Of a stretch of DNA of 45,254 bases, positions 30,803 to 39,477 are shown piece after piece. The notes under the pieces were generated by a model. The model made no database searches. It saw nothing but the letters and a program-made list of their open reading frames with translations, and was not told the DNA's origin. The stretch is from Gemmobacter caeni (GTDB lineage Bacteria; Pseudomonadota; Alphaproteobacteria; Rhodobacterales; Rhodobacteraceae): contig NZ_QBKP01000004.1 of the NCBI RefSeq assembly GCF_003054195.1, forward strand, positions 1 to 45,254. The letters run 5' to 3'. The translations under genes were made by a program, and so were the position numbers. Each line of letters opens with the position of its first letter. Position 1 is the first letter of the stretch.

Positions 30803-31578
30803 AAGGCGAATCGACGGGGTGGTTGGCAGCAGGCGCTGCCGGGGTTTTCTGCCGGACCGGCTGTCGTCTGGCCCCGCGTCAGGGGGCAGAGGTCTGTGAC
30901 AACCCCGCTACCTGCCTTGCGGCCGGATTGCGCCCCTGCCCGGATTGCGACCCGCTGGATCAGCGGGCCAACGGGTTTGACGCGGGGCTGGCCGGGGCGC
31001 TGGTGCGGCTTGGCGGCGGTGGCGACGGGCCTGTCGTGCTGCATGCCGCTTTGTTGCCGACACCTCTGGGCGAAATGCTGGCGATCTGCGACGCGCAGGC
31101 CATCCGCCTGCTGGAATTCACCTCGCGCCCGGTGCTGGCCCGGGAGGTAAGGGCGCTTGCCCGCGCGGCAAAGGGCCGAATCGCTCCGGGTCAATCCGCG
31201 ATGACCGAGAGGCTGGCGCATGGTTTGCAGCGTTATTTCGCCGGAGATTTCGGTGCGGCTGACTTGCCGCTGGCGCCGCTCGGCACGCCCTTTCAGATCA
31301 GGGTCTGGCACGAGTTGCGCCGTATTCCGCCCGGCGTCACGATCCGATATGCCGATCTTGCGGCCCGGATCGGCAGGCCCGACGCCGTTCGGGCGGCTGC
31401 TGCGGCCAACGGGGCCAATCCGGTGGCGATTCTCATCCCCTGCCACCGAATCCTGGGCTCGGACGGCAGCCTGACCGGCTATGGCGGTGGGTTGTGGCGC
31501 AAACAGTACCTGCTCGGGCTGGAAAGCGCGCAGGCTCCGGGCGGTGAATCGCTTGACGCTGACCGGATTTCCGCCTAA
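30799..31578 (+). CDS. Ada zinc domain fused to O6-methylguanine-DNA methyltransferase
   Basis: A 259-residue DNA repair protein of unusual composition. Residues 16-51 match the Ada zinc-binding methyl-phosphotriester domain, with C18, C22, C47 and C50 (FCRTGC, then PCPDC) in the E. coli Ada spacing, except that the loop is two residues shorter. The AraC-type DNA-binding domain that normally follows is absent. Instead the MGMT domain begins near residue 78 and holds the active-site C215 in IPCHRILG. The N-terminus is about 20 residues shorter than in Ada. The gene overlaps thiN by four bases. Loss of the activator part implies that it cannot control transcription as Ada does. Either repair of both lesions or use of the zinc domain for DNA contact remains possible. 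Confidence 0.88.
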   Translation: MKGESTGWLAAGAAGVFCRTGCRLAPRQGAEVCDNPATCLAAGLRPCPDCDPLDQRANGFDAGLAGALVRLGGGGDGPVVLHAALLPTPLGEMLAICDAQAIRLLEFTSRPVLAREVRALARAAKGRIAPGQSAMTERLAHGLQRYFAGDFGAADLPLAPLGTPFQIRVWHELRRIPPGVTIRYADLAARIGRPDAVRAAAAANGANPVAILIPCHRILGSDGSLTGYGGGLWRKQYLLGLESAQAPGGESLDADRISA

Positions 31579-31581
31579 AGG
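31553..31581 (+). promoter_or_regulatory. Candidate rpmB promoter (TTGACG-17-TAAAGG)
   Basis: TTGACG at 31553-31558 and TAAAGG at 31576-31581 are separated by 17 bases, at the very end of the upstream repair gene and 101 bases before the L28 start. Rhodobacteraceae promoters often have a strong -35 and a weak -10, as here. It would give a leader of about 95 bases. Confidence 0.45.
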
Positions 31582-31600
31582 GCTGCGATGGAATTCGGTA

Positions 31601-31616
31601 CCCGCAGCTTTGCGGG
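31601..31616 (+). other. Leader hairpin upstream of rpmB
   Basis: CCCGCA at 31601-31606 pairs with TGCGGG at 31611-31616 around GCTT. It lies in the predicted untranslated leader of L28, where ribosomal protein genes can be autoregulated. No such role is proven here. Confidence 0.35.
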
Positions 31617-31682
31617 CGCTTTGGGTGTTACTCCGGGCCGCCGCTCAACGGGGCACAGGTCCGAAAGACAAGGAACAAGACG

Positions 31683-31970
31683 ATGTCGCGCGTCTGCGAA
31701 CTGAGCGGTAAAGGCCCGATGGTTGGTAACAACATCAGCCACGCCAACAACAAGACCAAACGGCGCTTCCTGCCGAACCTGAATGACGTCACCCTGATCT
31801 CGGACGTTCTGGGCCAGTCGTTCAAGCTGCGCGTGTCCTCGGCCGCGCTTCGGACCGTCGATCACCGTGGCGGCCTGGATGCTTTCCTCGCGAAAGCCAA
31901 GGATGACGAGCTTTCGGCCAAGGCGCTGAAGATCAAGAAAGAGATCGAGAAGGCTCAGGCTGCCGCCTGA
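31683..31970 (+). CDS. rpmB: 50S ribosomal protein L28
   Basis: A 95-residue large-subunit protein. It starts [20 protein letters not shown] and continues with [19 protein letters not shown], both diagnostic of L28. The basic N-terminal two thirds match the family, and the C-terminal helix ([17 protein letters not shown]) is the alphaproteobacterial extension. An AAGGAAC ribosome site precedes the ATG. It is followed by a clear terminator. Confidence 0.97.
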   Translation: MSRVCELSGKGPMVGNNISHANNKTKRRFLPNLNDVTLISDVLGQSFKLRVSSAALRTVDHRGGLDAFLAKAKDDELSAKALKIKKEIEKAQAAA

Positions 31971-31992
31971 TCCTGACTTCGGTCGGATGTTG

Positions 31993-32016
31993 AAGCCCCG
32001 CCTTTGGCGGGGTTTT
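31993..32016 (+). terminator. Rho-independent terminator after rpmB
   Basis: CCCCGCC at 31996-32002 pairs with GGCGGGG at 32006-32012 around TTT, and TTTT then a T-rich GCTTTT follow. This is a textbook plus-strand terminator. Confidence 0.85.
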
Positions 32017-32091
32017 GCTTTTGGTGCGGGCAGGATGCCGCAGGGGCATTGCCGCGCTGGTCAAACCCGGGGCGCTGCGCTAGGCAAGGTC

Positions 32092-32442
32092 ATGCGCCGT
32101 TTTATCCGACATCTGACCGGAATGTTCGTGCTGCTGGCCTTTGTGGCCGGTGCGCTCGGGCTTGGCGTGGCGCGGGCGCTGCCAGTGGCTGTGTCCGAAA
32201 TGGAAATCTGCTCTGAGGGCCAGACCCGGCTTCTGAGTGTGGACGCCGCCGGCCGGCCTGTCGGGCCGGTGCATCTTTGCCCCGATTGCGTCATCGGCGC
32301 CTCTGCCGCCCCGCCGGGGTCACTGCCGCCCCCGGAGCGGCCCGCAGGCCGGATCACCCGGGCGGAATGGCCGGCTCCGCATGCGGAAATGGCGCAAGCC
32401 CGGCCCCGGCCTTCGGCGCGGGGTCCACCTGTCCTGTCGTGA
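32092..32442 (+). CDS. Exported small protein upstream of PCuAC (DUF2946-like)
   Basis: A 116-residue protein beginning with basic residues and a hydrophobic segment (about 10-27, LTGMFVLLAFVAGALGLGV) that looks like a signal peptide or anchor. A short cysteine motif LCPDC follows near 62-66, and the tail is proline-rich. It resembles DUF2946-type proteins often found in copper operons, but the match is by impression. The ATG has AAGG upstream. It lies 39 bases before the copper chaperone gene, supporting a shared role in copper handling. Confidence 0.6.
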   Translation: MRRFIRHLTGMFVLLAFVAGALGLGVARALPVAVSEMEICSEGQTRLLSVDAAGRPVGPVHLCPDCVIGASAAPPGSLPPPERPAGRITRAEWPAPHAEMAQARPRPSARGPPVLS

Positions 32443-32481
32443 TCTCTTTCCGACACAGACCTCAATCAAAGGACAGAACAA

Positions 32482-32994
32482 ATGACCCTTTTCAAATCGC
32501 TTCTGAGCGTTGCCGCCCTCTGCGTTGCCCTTCCGGCTTTTGCCGGGGATATCGAGGTGAAGGATGCCTATGCGCGCACCTCGTCCATGATGTCCAAGTC
32601 CGGTGCGGCTTTCATGGTGATCGAGAACCATGGCGATGCGGATGACCGTCTGGTCTCGGCCGCGTCGGATGTGGCGCAGAAGGTTGAACTCCATACCCAC
32701 AAGGACATGGGCGATGGCGTTATGAAGATGATGAAAGTGGAGGAAGGCTTTGCCGTTCCCGCCCACAGCGAACATGCGCTGGCGCGTGGCGGCGATCACG
32801 TTATGCTGCTGGGCCTGACGCGCGAACTGAAGCAGGGCGATATGGTCAGCGTGACCCTGACTTTCGAGAAGGCAGGTGAAATGACCGTCGAAATTCCGGT
32901 GGATCTTGAGCGTCAGGATGGCATGCAGATGGGCGGCGGCATGGGCCACGACCACAGCAAGATGAACCACGGTCAGACGGGCGCCTCGAACTGA
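32482..32994 (+). CDS. PCuAC periplasmic copper(I) chaperone
   Basis: A 170-residue periplasmic protein with a signal peptide (cleavage after about residue 22, PAFA-GD). The domain carries the copper ligands of the family in MVIENHG and ELHTHKDMGDGVMKMMKVE, with VPAHSEHALARGGDHVM following. The C-terminus is rich in Met and His (MQMGGGMGHDHSKM), an additional soft-metal site. PCuAC proteins deliver Cu(I) to the CuA or cbb3 oxidase, so the protein could cooperate with ccoI, although the genes are apart. The upstream exported gene is likely cotranscribed. Confidence 0.92.
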   Translation: MTLFKSLLSVAALCVALPAFAGDIEVKDAYARTSSMMSKSGAAFMVIENHGDADDRLVSAASDVAQKVELHTHKDMGDGVMKMMKVEEGFAVPAHSEHALARGGDHVMLLGLTRELKQGDMVSVTLTFEKAGEMTVEIPVDLERQDGMQMGGGMGHDHSKMNHGQTGASN

Positions 32995-32998
32995 GCCT

Positions 32999-33760
32999 TC
33001 AGCAGCCCCGCCGGTCCAGCACCTCGTCCACCCAGAGGGGGGCAAGCTGCGTGGCGGGGCCAAGCCTGATCTCGTGAAAATCCGGGGCGACGGCGCTCGC
33101 CTCGGTATTCAGTTCAAGACAATGCGCGCCCGCGCGGGCTGCATCCTGTGCGAAGGCCGCTGCGGGGTATACCGTGCCTGAACTGCCGATCGCGACGAAC
33201 AGATCAGCGCTGCGCAGCAAGTCCCACACTGTTTCCATGTGATGCGGATATTCGCCGAACCAGACGATGTCGGGGCGGGCCTGTCGCGCGTGGCAGGTGG
33301 GGCAGGGCGTTGCGGGATGCATCGCGGCGGGGGCTGGCCAGCGATGGCCACAAGCGGCGCAGAGCGCGCCCTCCAGTGCGCCATGCATGTGAAGGACATC
33401 GGACGACCCTGCGCGTTCATGCAGGTCATCCACATTCTGTGTCACGATCCGCACCTTGCCGGGCCAGTGGCGTTGCAGACGCGCCAGCGCCTCATGCGCG
33501 GCATTCGGATGCGCTGCACGCGCATTGGCCCGGCGGGCATTATAGAAATCGTGCACCAGCGCGGGATTCCGGGCGAAGCCTTCGGGCGTGGCAACCTCGT
33601 TCAGGTCATAACGGGTCCAGAGGCCATTCTTGTCGCGGAAGGTGCCCAACCCGCTTTCCGCGCTGATCCCGGCGCCGGTCAGGATGACGATGGTTTCGAT
33701 TGCGGTGTGCTCCTGCGGGGCTGCTGATGGTGTCGCGGTCAGCCGGACCAGTTGACCCAC
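32999..33760 (-). CDS. cobB: SIR2-family NAD-dependent deacylase
   Basis: A 253-residue sirtuin that removes acyl groups from lysines using NAD. GAGISAESGLGTFRD, TQNVDDLHERAG and the catalytic histidine in LHMHG are visible. The zinc site is CAACG and CPTC. The N-terminus is about 25 residues longer than the usual CobB and lacks another ATG; a GTG or TTG start nearer to ETIVILTGAG is possible. The start overlaps the end of the DUF2332 gene by 22 bases. It converges with the copper chaperone gene across 4 bases. Confidence 0.93.
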   Translation of the reverse strand: MGQLVRLTATPSAAPQEHTAIETIVILTGAGISAESGLGTFRDKNGLWTRYDLNEVATPEGFARNPALVHDFYNARRANARAAHPNAAHEALARLQRHWPGKVRIVTQNVDDLHERAGSSDVLHMHGALEGALCAACGHRWPAPAAMHPATPCPTCHARQARPDIVWFGEYPHHMETVWDLLRSADLFVAIGSSGTVYPAAAFAQDAARAGAHCLELNTEASAVAPDFHEIRLGPATQLAPLWVDEVLDRRGC

Positions 33761-34764
33761 TGTCCATGAAAACCCGCCCGGCCCATCGCAAGGTCCAGAT
33801 CGCCGGGCCAGAGACGCAGGCGCAGTCCGGCGCCCTCTGCCCCCGCATCCGCTTCCATCCCGAACCAGGCCAAAGGGGTGTCGGGCGTCGCACGCGCGCC
33901 TGCGGCTTCAAGTAGCCTTGTGCCCCGCCGCTGCGCCTCGGGCGGAAAATATTGCCAGGCAACCGTATGACAGACCAGATGCAGATGGCCGGGGCTGGTT
34001 GATGCCAGGCGCTGTTCCAGCCATTCCACCGCATCCGCCTGATCGACGGTCGCGTCCTGCACCTGCAAGGCAGCGCGCGTGCGCGACAGCCGGTCGGCCT
34101 GATCTGGCCAAAGGCAGGACAGCAGGCGCAGTTCATCCTCCGGCCGGTCAGCACGCAGCGGGGCCAGATCGACGCCGCGCCGCCGGGCGATGACGGGTGG
34201 TGTGGCAGGGGGCAGTGGCCCGTGCCAGTCGGGTTTCAATCGCAAAACGGCATCCGCCGGGCCGAAGCGCCGCCCGGCAATATCCAGGGCGTAGCGGTCG
34301 AACATCAGGTTCAGCCCTGCGCTTGCGCCCAGTTCTGACAGTACGATGGGCAGGCCGAACCGCGCGGTCAGCCAGTGCGCCACGGCGATCAGCACGGCAG
34401 AGCGGCGGATTTCATTGGTCTGCGGCGCGCGGTTGCACCACTGGCTCAGGAAGGCATCATGCCGGTGGAGGGCGGCATCCAGTGCCAGCCCAAGATCGCC
34501 GCCAGCGCCGCCGGGATAAGCCGCCGCCAGCGCGTCATCCTGCCCGGTCAGCACTAGCGCATGCAGGCCGCTGGCCAGCCGAAGGGGCAAGGAGGCACCG
34601 CGCGGCCCGATCTCCCCCGGCCAGTCCACGAAACGACGCGCCAGATCGGTGTCACCAGGCCAATGCGCCGCCAGATGGCGCATAAGCCGCTCCATGAAGG
34701 GTGAGCCAAGCGCTGCGCAACTCGCGGCCTGCTCGGCAAAGGCCGCAGGCAGACGGTCAGCCAC
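33739..34764 (-). CDS. DUF2332 family protein
   Basis: A 341-residue protein fitting DUF2332 by its start (DRLPAAFAEQAASCAALGSPF), LSELGASAGLNLMFDRY in the middle and a late LVCHTVAWQYFP. The middle motif resembles the glycine loop of SAM-dependent methyltransferases. The function is unknown. It lies between a small exported protein gene (6 bases upstream) and cobB (overlapping), forming one transcription unit. Confidence 0.85.
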   Translation of the reverse strand: MADRLPAAFAEQAASCAALGSPFMERLMRHLAAHWPGDTDLARRFVDWPGEIGPRGASLPLRLASGLHALVLTGQDDALAAAYPGGAGGDLGLALDAALHRHDAFLSQWCNRAPQTNEIRRSAVLIAVAHWLTARFGLPIVLSELGASAGLNLMFDRYALDIAGRRFGPADAVLRLKPDWHGPLPPATPPVIARRRGVDLAPLRADRPEDELRLLSCLWPDQADRLSRTRAALQVQDATVDQADAVEWLEQRLASTSPGHLHLVCHTVAWQYFPPEAQRRGTRLLEAAGARATPDTPLAWFGMEADAGAEGAGLRLRLWPGDLDLAMGRAGFHGQWVNWSG

Positions 34765-34770
34765 GGAGGG

Positions 34771-35085
34771 TCAGCCGGCGCAATAGGCCTCGGCGGTCTG
34801 GCCGAAAGATTTGTAACGCTCCCAGAACGCGTCATCGGCTTCGCGTTTCGAAATCCAGACCTCATGTGCCAGATCCGGGTCTGCCATCATCTTGGCGGCC
34901 TTCCGCTGGTCGCGGCCCGTCAGCGTCATGTCGGCGACCTGCTGGATGCAGCCGCAGATGGCCGGGTTGGCCGAGCCGCGATCAGAGCGCAGGCAAGCCC
35001 GTTCGATCGAGCCTGCAAATACGGAAGTCGCCATGACGGGAAGCACCAATGCGCCAAAGGCGCCTGCCAGAACCAGTTTCTTCAT
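34771..35085 (-). CDS. Small exported protein with four cysteines
   Basis: A 104-residue protein with a clean signal peptide (residues 1-24, VMATSVFAG). The mature part begins SIERACLRSDRGSANPAICG and has cysteines at about 31, 44, 46 and 102, suggesting disulfides in the periplasm. It is conserved in Rhodobacteraceae, where it is sometimes labelled an arginine transporter without evidence. A good promoter lies 56 bases upstream. It is cotranscribed with the DUF2332 and cobB genes. Confidence 0.8.
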   Translation of the reverse strand: MKKLVLAGAFGALVLPVMATSVFAGSIERACLRSDRGSANPAICGCIQQVADMTLTGRDQRKAAKMMADPDLAHEVWISKREADDAFWERYKSFGQTAEAYCAG

Positions 35086-35140
35086 GTCTCTGCCTCATGC
35101 CGCCGGGACGAGGGTCCGCCCCGGTCATTTTCTGGCAACA

Positions 35141-35169
35141 ATTATGACGATTCGGGGCAAATTTATCAA
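35141..35169 (-). promoter_or_regulatory. Sigma-70 promoter TTGATA-17-CATAAT
   Basis: Read on the minus strand, TTGATA (complement of 35164-35169) and CATAAT (35141-35146) are exactly 17 bases apart, 56 bases before the exported protein gene. This is one of the best promoter matches in the window. Confidence 0.65.
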
Positions 35170-35226
35170 TGATCTGGCGCAAACCGGCGAAAATTGGCCG
35201 AAACGGCGGGGGCAGCGCCGGATGAT

Positions 35227-35247
35227 GCGGGGCGCAGGGCACCCCGC
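35227..35247 (-). terminator. Hairpin after the Hint-domain gene
   Basis: GCGGGG at 35227-35232 pairs with CCCCGC at 35242-35247 across a 9-base loop, 24 bases beyond the stop of the minus-strand Hint gene. No T-run is seen, so it is a weak candidate. Confidence 0.35.
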
Positions 35248-35270
35248 CGCAAGATGATGTGGCCTGAAGC

Positions 35271-36419
35271 TCAGGCAGCCAGTAGGGCCGTGTGATTGCG
35301 CAGGTGCCTTTCGGCCATCTGACGCCCCCGCCGACCGGGCACCAGCACCCGCGCCGGGCGCAGCCAGCCGCTGTCGAGAATCGCCAGTTCCGGGAACAGT
35401 GCAAGGATTTCCTGCGCTGCCTCATTGCCCAGAGCGCGCATCGCCATCGGGCCCGGATACAGGCTTTCGCTGGGGGCGCCGTCGGCAAAGAGGATTTCAT
35501 GCCGGTCGAACATCAGATGCACATAGGTGACGGGTCGCAGGCTGTCATCGCGCGTAATGCCCGGCAGACCGATCAGATGGCAGGCGGCAACCAATACCTC
35601 TTCGGTCTCGAACATCCGCTGCGCGATCCGCGAGCGGACCAGCATCCGGTGCTGTGGTGACACATGCATCTCGCGCTCCGGCTGACCGGGGCCGAGCGCC
35701 CCGGCGGCGATGCGCACCGGCCGCAAATGTGCCGACGCGGCCAGTTCGGCGGAAGACAGGCTTCGCGTGCCGATCCAGCGCAGCGCCTGTGCCCCGTGAT
35801 CGGCGGTTTCCACCAGATCACCGACGGCAAGACTTTCGATGGCGCGCAGGCCATCGCGGGTGCGGATCAGCGTGCCTGCCGTGAAACAGGGGATTTCGAT
35901 ATCGAAAATATCAGGATCGAACGAGATAACCGCGTTCAGAACCGTGTTGTTCGGGAACGGTGTCGCCTGATTGATGGTGATGGACCGCAGCGCGTTGATG
36001 CCATCCCAGTCGGGCAGGTAATTGGCGTTGGGCCGCAGAAACAGGTCGCCGTTTGTCATCTGCACGATGGTCGCCACCTGGCCGGAGGTGCTGCCGTCGG
36101 GCAGAGTGATGGTAATGTCGCCCCGGAAGGTGGTCTGGATCGTCTGGCCGCTGATCGTGCCCGGCGTTGTCGGGCTGTCGAAGCTGAACTGGCTGAGGAA
36201 ATTGTTGGTCTGGTTGAACGGTGCGGTGAAAACCTGCGCCCCGCCGCTGCTGGTGGTGGTGCCCGTAACCGCCACCGGCGCGATATGCCCCGGTCCGGTG
36301 ACGGAATAGCCGTTCATCCCTGCGGCATTGAGCTGGCTTTGAGTGACATTGCTGGAAGCTGTGCTGTCGATGGCGGGCAGGTTCCCGATCCATAGCCAAT
36401 TGACCGTACTGGTCGGCAT
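35271..36419 (-). CDS. Hint-domain (hedgehog/intein-type) protein
   Basis: A 382-residue protein. The N-terminal 170 residues are Thr/Ser/Asn-rich (TGTTTSSGGAQVF, SQFSFDSPTTPG), like a secreted repeat or adhesin part, and lack a classical signal peptide. The Hint domain starts at C178 in PCFTAGTLIRTRDGLRAIES, with GDLVETADHG and the HVSPQHRML motif, and ends by about residue 320. Such domains can self-cleave through the starting cysteine. In Rhodobacteraceae they are linked to type-I secreted proteins, but no RTX repeats or transporter are here. Upstream there is an AT-rich region with palindromes. The substrate and fate of cleavage are open. Confidence 0.85.
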   Translation of the reverse strand: MPTSTVNWLWIGNLPAIDSTASSNVTQSQLNAAGMNGYSVTGPGHIAPVAVTGTTTSSGGAQVFTAPFNQTNNFLSQFSFDSPTTPGTISGQTIQTTFRGDITITLPDGSTSGQVATIVQMTNGDLFLRPNANYLPDWDGINALRSITINQATPFPNNTVLNAVISFDPDIFDIEIPCFTAGTLIRTRDGLRAIESLAVGDLVETADHGAQALRWIGTRSLSSAELAASAHLRPVRIAAGALGPGQPEREMHVSPQHRMLVRSRIAQRMFETEEVLVAACHLIGLPGITRDDSLRPVTYVHLMFDRHEILFADGAPSESLYPGPMAMRALGNEAAQEILALFPELAILDSGWLRPARVLVPGRRGRQMAERHLRNHTALLAA

Positions 36420-36740
36420 CGCAAATTCCCCCGAACTGGTAACGCCCTTGCCGGGCGGCGGAGCATGGCAGCGGCCCGCAGCTACAGGGGATGGGAAGGG
36501 CCGCGGCGAATGTCAAATCGTGCAAAATTCGTGGCGAAAGCGTGTTTACTTTAAGAAATTCATGCAATTGCAGGATATCATGGCAAGATCTGGCTGTTTC
36601 CGGAATGGAAACGGGTCGAGCATGCTGTGAGGGGCCAAAAATTCCCCCCTGACGGGAGCCGATCCTGCCCGATCCCCCGCTGATCCCCGGCACGCAAATC
36701 CCCCTTCCCGGCCCTTGCATGACAGGATATATGCGCGCCC
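36420..36740. other. Intergenic region (321 bases) with palindromes, between Hint gene and lepA
   Basis: No gene is seen. An AT-rich patch at 36520-36590 holds the perfect palindrome TGCAATTGCA at 36563-36572. GTTTCC at 36596-36601 and GGAAAC at 36607-36612 form an inverted repeat. The patch suits a regulated promoter for the Hint gene. The lepA side is GC-rich, with GATATA near 36728 and no ribosome site. Confidence 0.55.
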
Positions 36741-38540
36741 ATGACCCAGCTTGACCGTATCCGCAATTTCTCGATCGTGGCCCATATCGACCACGGCAAA
36801 TCCACCCTCGCCGACCGTCTGATCCAGATGACGGGCACGGTGGCTGCGCGCGACATGAAGGCGCAGATGCTGGACAGCATGGATATCGAGCGCGAGCGCG
36901 GCATCACCATCAAGGCCAACACCGTGCGGATCGAATATCCGGCGAAGGATGGCAATACCTACATCCTGAACCTGATCGACACGCCCGGACACGTTGACTT
37001 TGCCTATGAGGTCAGCCGGTCGATGCGCGCGGTCGAAGGCTCGCTTCTGGTGGTGGATGCGTCGCAAGGGGTCGAGGCGCAGACGCTGGCCAATGTCTAT
37101 CAGGCGATTGACGCAGGTCATGATATCGTGCCGGTGCTGAACAAGGTCGACCTGCCTGCCGCCGACCCCGAGCGGGTCAAGGAAAACATCGAGGATGTGA
37201 TCGGCATCGACGCCAGCGACGCCATCACGATTTCGGCCAAGACCGGCCTCGGCATTCCGGATGTGCTGGAGGCTATCGTGAAGCGCCTGCCCGCACCCAA
37301 GGGCGACCGCGATGCGCCGCTGAAGGCTATGCTGGTCGACAGCTGGTATGACGCCTATCTGGGTGTCGTCGTCATGATCCGCGTCATCGACGGCGTGATC
37401 AGGAAGGGCGACCGGGTCAAGATGATGCAGACCGGCGCGGTTTACGGCATCGACAAGCTGGCGGTGCTGAAACCGCAGATGGTGGATATTCCCGAACTGG
37501 GGCCGGGCGAGATCGGCGTGCTGACCGCTTCGATCAAGCAGGTGCGCGACACCCGCGTGGGCGATACGATCACGCATGAGCGCAAGCCCTGCGACGCGCC
37601 GCTGCCGGGGTTCAAACCCGCGCAGCCGGTGGTGTTCTGCGGTCTTTTCCCGGTCGATGCCAATGACTTCGAGGCGTTGCGTGACGCCATCGAAAAGCTG
37701 GCGCTGAACGACGCGAGCTTCAGTTATGAAATGGAAACCTCGGCCGCGCTTGGTTTTGGGTTCCGCATGGGCTTCCTCGGGCTTCTGCATCTGGAGGTCG
37801 TGCGCGACCGGCTGGAGCGGGAATATGACCTTGATCTGATCACCACCGCGCCTTCTGTGGTCTTCAAGCTGCACATGAAGGATGGCGAGGTGCGCGAGTT
37901 GCACAACCCCGCCGACATGCCCGACCTGACCTATATCGACCATATCGAAGAGCCGCGCATCAAGGCCACGATCATGGTGCCCGACGAATATCTGGGCGAC
38001 ATCCTGAAGCTTTGCCAGGATCGCCGGGGTATCCAGCTGAACCTTACCTATGCGGGCAGCCGCGCGATGGTCGAATATGACCTGCCTCTGGCCGAGGTGG
38101 TGTTCGATTTCTATGACCGGCTGAAGTCGGTGACCAAGGGCTATGCTTCGTTTGACTATCAACTGTCGGAATACCGGGAGGACAATCTGGTGAAGATGTC
38201 CATTCTGGTGAACGACGAGCCGGTGGATGCGCTGGCGATCATGGTTCACCGCGACCGGGCCGAGGCGCGGGGGCGCGTGATGGTGGAGAAGCTGAAAGAG
38301 CTGATCCCCCGTCACATGTTCAAGATCCCGATCCAGGCGGCGATTGGCGGCCGTGTCATCGCGCGCGAAACGATCAGCGCCATGCGCAAGGACGTGACCG
38401 CGAAATGCTATGGCGGCGACGCGACCCGGAAGAAGAAGCTCTTGGAGAAGCAGAAAGAGGGCAAGAAGAAGATGCGCCAGTTCGGGAAAGTGGAAATCCC
38501 GCAAAGCGCCTTCATCAATGCGCTCAAGATGGATAGCTGA
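36741..38540 (+). CDS. lepA: Elongation factor 4 (LepA)
   Basis: A 599-residue ribosome-associated GTPase that helps translation under stress. GTPase motifs are AHIDHGKST at 14-22, [14 protein letters not shown] and [10 protein letters not shown]. The EF-G-like domains and the LepA-specific C-terminus ([13 protein letters not shown], then [21 protein letters not shown]) are complete. The length is exactly typical. There is no clear Shine-Dalgarno sequence before the ATG. The neighbours are unrelated. Confidence 0.98.
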   Translation: MTQLDRIRNFSIVAHIDHGKSTLADRLIQMTGTVAARDMKAQMLDSMDIERERGITIKANTVRIEYPAKDGNTYILNLIDTPGHVDFAYEVSRSMRAVEGSLLVVDASQGVEAQTLANVYQAIDAGHDIVPVLNKVDLPAADPERVKENIEDVIGIDASDAITISAKTGLGIPDVLEAIVKRLPAPKGDRDAPLKAMLVDSWYDAYLGVVVMIRVIDGVIRKGDRVKMMQTGAVYGIDKLAVLKPQMVDIPELGPGEIGVLTASIKQVRDTRVGDTITHERKPCDAPLPGFKPAQPVVFCGLFPVDANDFEALRDAIEKLALNDASFSYEMETSAALGFGFRMGFLGLLHLEVVRDRLEREYDLDLITTAPSVVFKLHMKDGEVRELHNPADMPDLTYIDHIEEPRIKATIMVPDEYLGDILKLCQDRRGIQLNLTYAGSRAMVEYDLPLAEVVFDFYDRLKSVTKGYASFDYQLSEYREDNLVKMSILVNDEPVDALAIMVHRDRAEARGRVMVEKLKELIPRHMFKIPIQAAIGGRVIARETISAMRKDVTAKCYGGDATRKKKLLEKQKEGKKKMRQFGKVEIPQSAFINALKMDS

Positions 38541-38729
38541 GGCATAGCGTATTTAGGGCCCATGCCCCTGACCGTATCGGGGGTATGCTGGCCTCCATAA
38601 AGGGCGCTTGATACGCGTGGCGCTCTCTGGCCTGTTTCGGCAACGGAAGCCGCCGTGTCTGCAATCTCTGGTTGACGTCTGGGCTGCCTGCCGGGCAGCT
38701 TGGGCCGAAACTCCTCAGGGGCGGGCCGG

Positions 38730-39401
38730 ATGTCGGGATTTGCGGTAATCTTCAGGCTCATCACGGGGATGCTGCTGCTTGTGCCTGCCGGGCGCGCGGT
38801 GGCGGAAGAGGACTGGCAACCCCGCATCGAGTGTGGCTCACCCACGTCGCAGGGAACGCGGGTTTATAATGGCCGTCGGCACCAAGAGATTGTCAGCGAG
38901 GTTTCGGGGGAACGCATCAGTTCGCTGACCGGCGGGAGCTCTCGTGTCGCAAAGCGCCACGCGCTTATCAAACGCAGCGACTGCTGGGTTACGTTCTGGT
39001 CCTTTGAGGAGGACGGCCAAAAGACGCGCATGAAACGCCAGACGGGTTCTTTCCGTGAGGTCGAGGACTATCCGCCGGAGAATCGTTTTAGGCCGGTGCC
39101 ATATGGGGCGACCGTAGGCCAACAAACCGGCCGGGATTTTATGGCGCAGATCGACAGCGAGGCGGCGGCCTGTCGCGCGGCCTATGACCTGGTGATCAGA
39201 TCGTTCCGAAATGGCATCAATACAGAAGAAGACCGCAACAGGCATGTCGCCATTGTCGAGGAGATGAACGCTTGCATGTGGCGACGTGCCGAGGCGCTCG
39301 ACAAGACAGGTTTTCTTGGGAAGTGGTATTCGGCTGAGGATGATCGCGACCATCTGTTCGCGGTGGTTGAAGGCAAGCTGCATATCAGAATGCTGAGGTG
39401 A
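38730..39401 (+). CDS. Exported protein of unknown function
   Basis: A 223-residue protein from the ATG at 38730. A probable signal peptide (residues 1-25, FRLITGMLLLVPAGRAVAE) is followed by a mature domain with no family I recognise. Cysteines lie near residues 32, 84, 149 and 184 of the mature part. The neighbours are unrelated, and codon use is less GC-biased than in lepA. An alternative ATG at 38700 adds ten polar residues ahead of the signal and is less likely. The gene converges with the ETF-QO gene. Confidence 0.65.
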   Translation: MSGFAVIFRLITGMLLLVPAGRAVAEEDWQPRIECGSPTSQGTRVYNGRRHQEIVSEVSGERISSLTGGSSRVAKRHALIKRSDCWVTFWSFEEDGQKTRMKRQTGSFREVEDYPPENRFRPVPYGATVGQQTGRDFMAQIDSEAAACRAAYDLVIRSFRNGINTEEDRNRHVAIVEEMNACMWRRAEALDKTGFLGKWYSAEDDRDHLFAVVEGKLHIRMLR

Positions 39402-39447
39402 CAGCCGGATTGCGGTGAGCGCTGCGGGGGCATGTCCTGCAATGAAA

Positions 39448-39471
39448 AGCGGCAGGGTTTCCCCTGCCGCT
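39448..39471 (-). terminator. Rho-independent terminator after the ETF-QO gene
   Basis: AGCGGCAGGG at 39448-39457 pairs with CCCTGCCGCT at 39462-39471. On the minus strand the stem is followed by TTTT, so it ends the ETF-QO transcript. It can also serve the converging gene. Confidence 0.8.
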
Positions 39472-39477
39472 ATTGCC

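Noticed and set aside
36546-38504. Minus-strand frame of 652 codons opposite lepA
   Set aside because: Shadow of lepA; His/Asp/Arg-rich composition typical of an antisense GC-rich frame.
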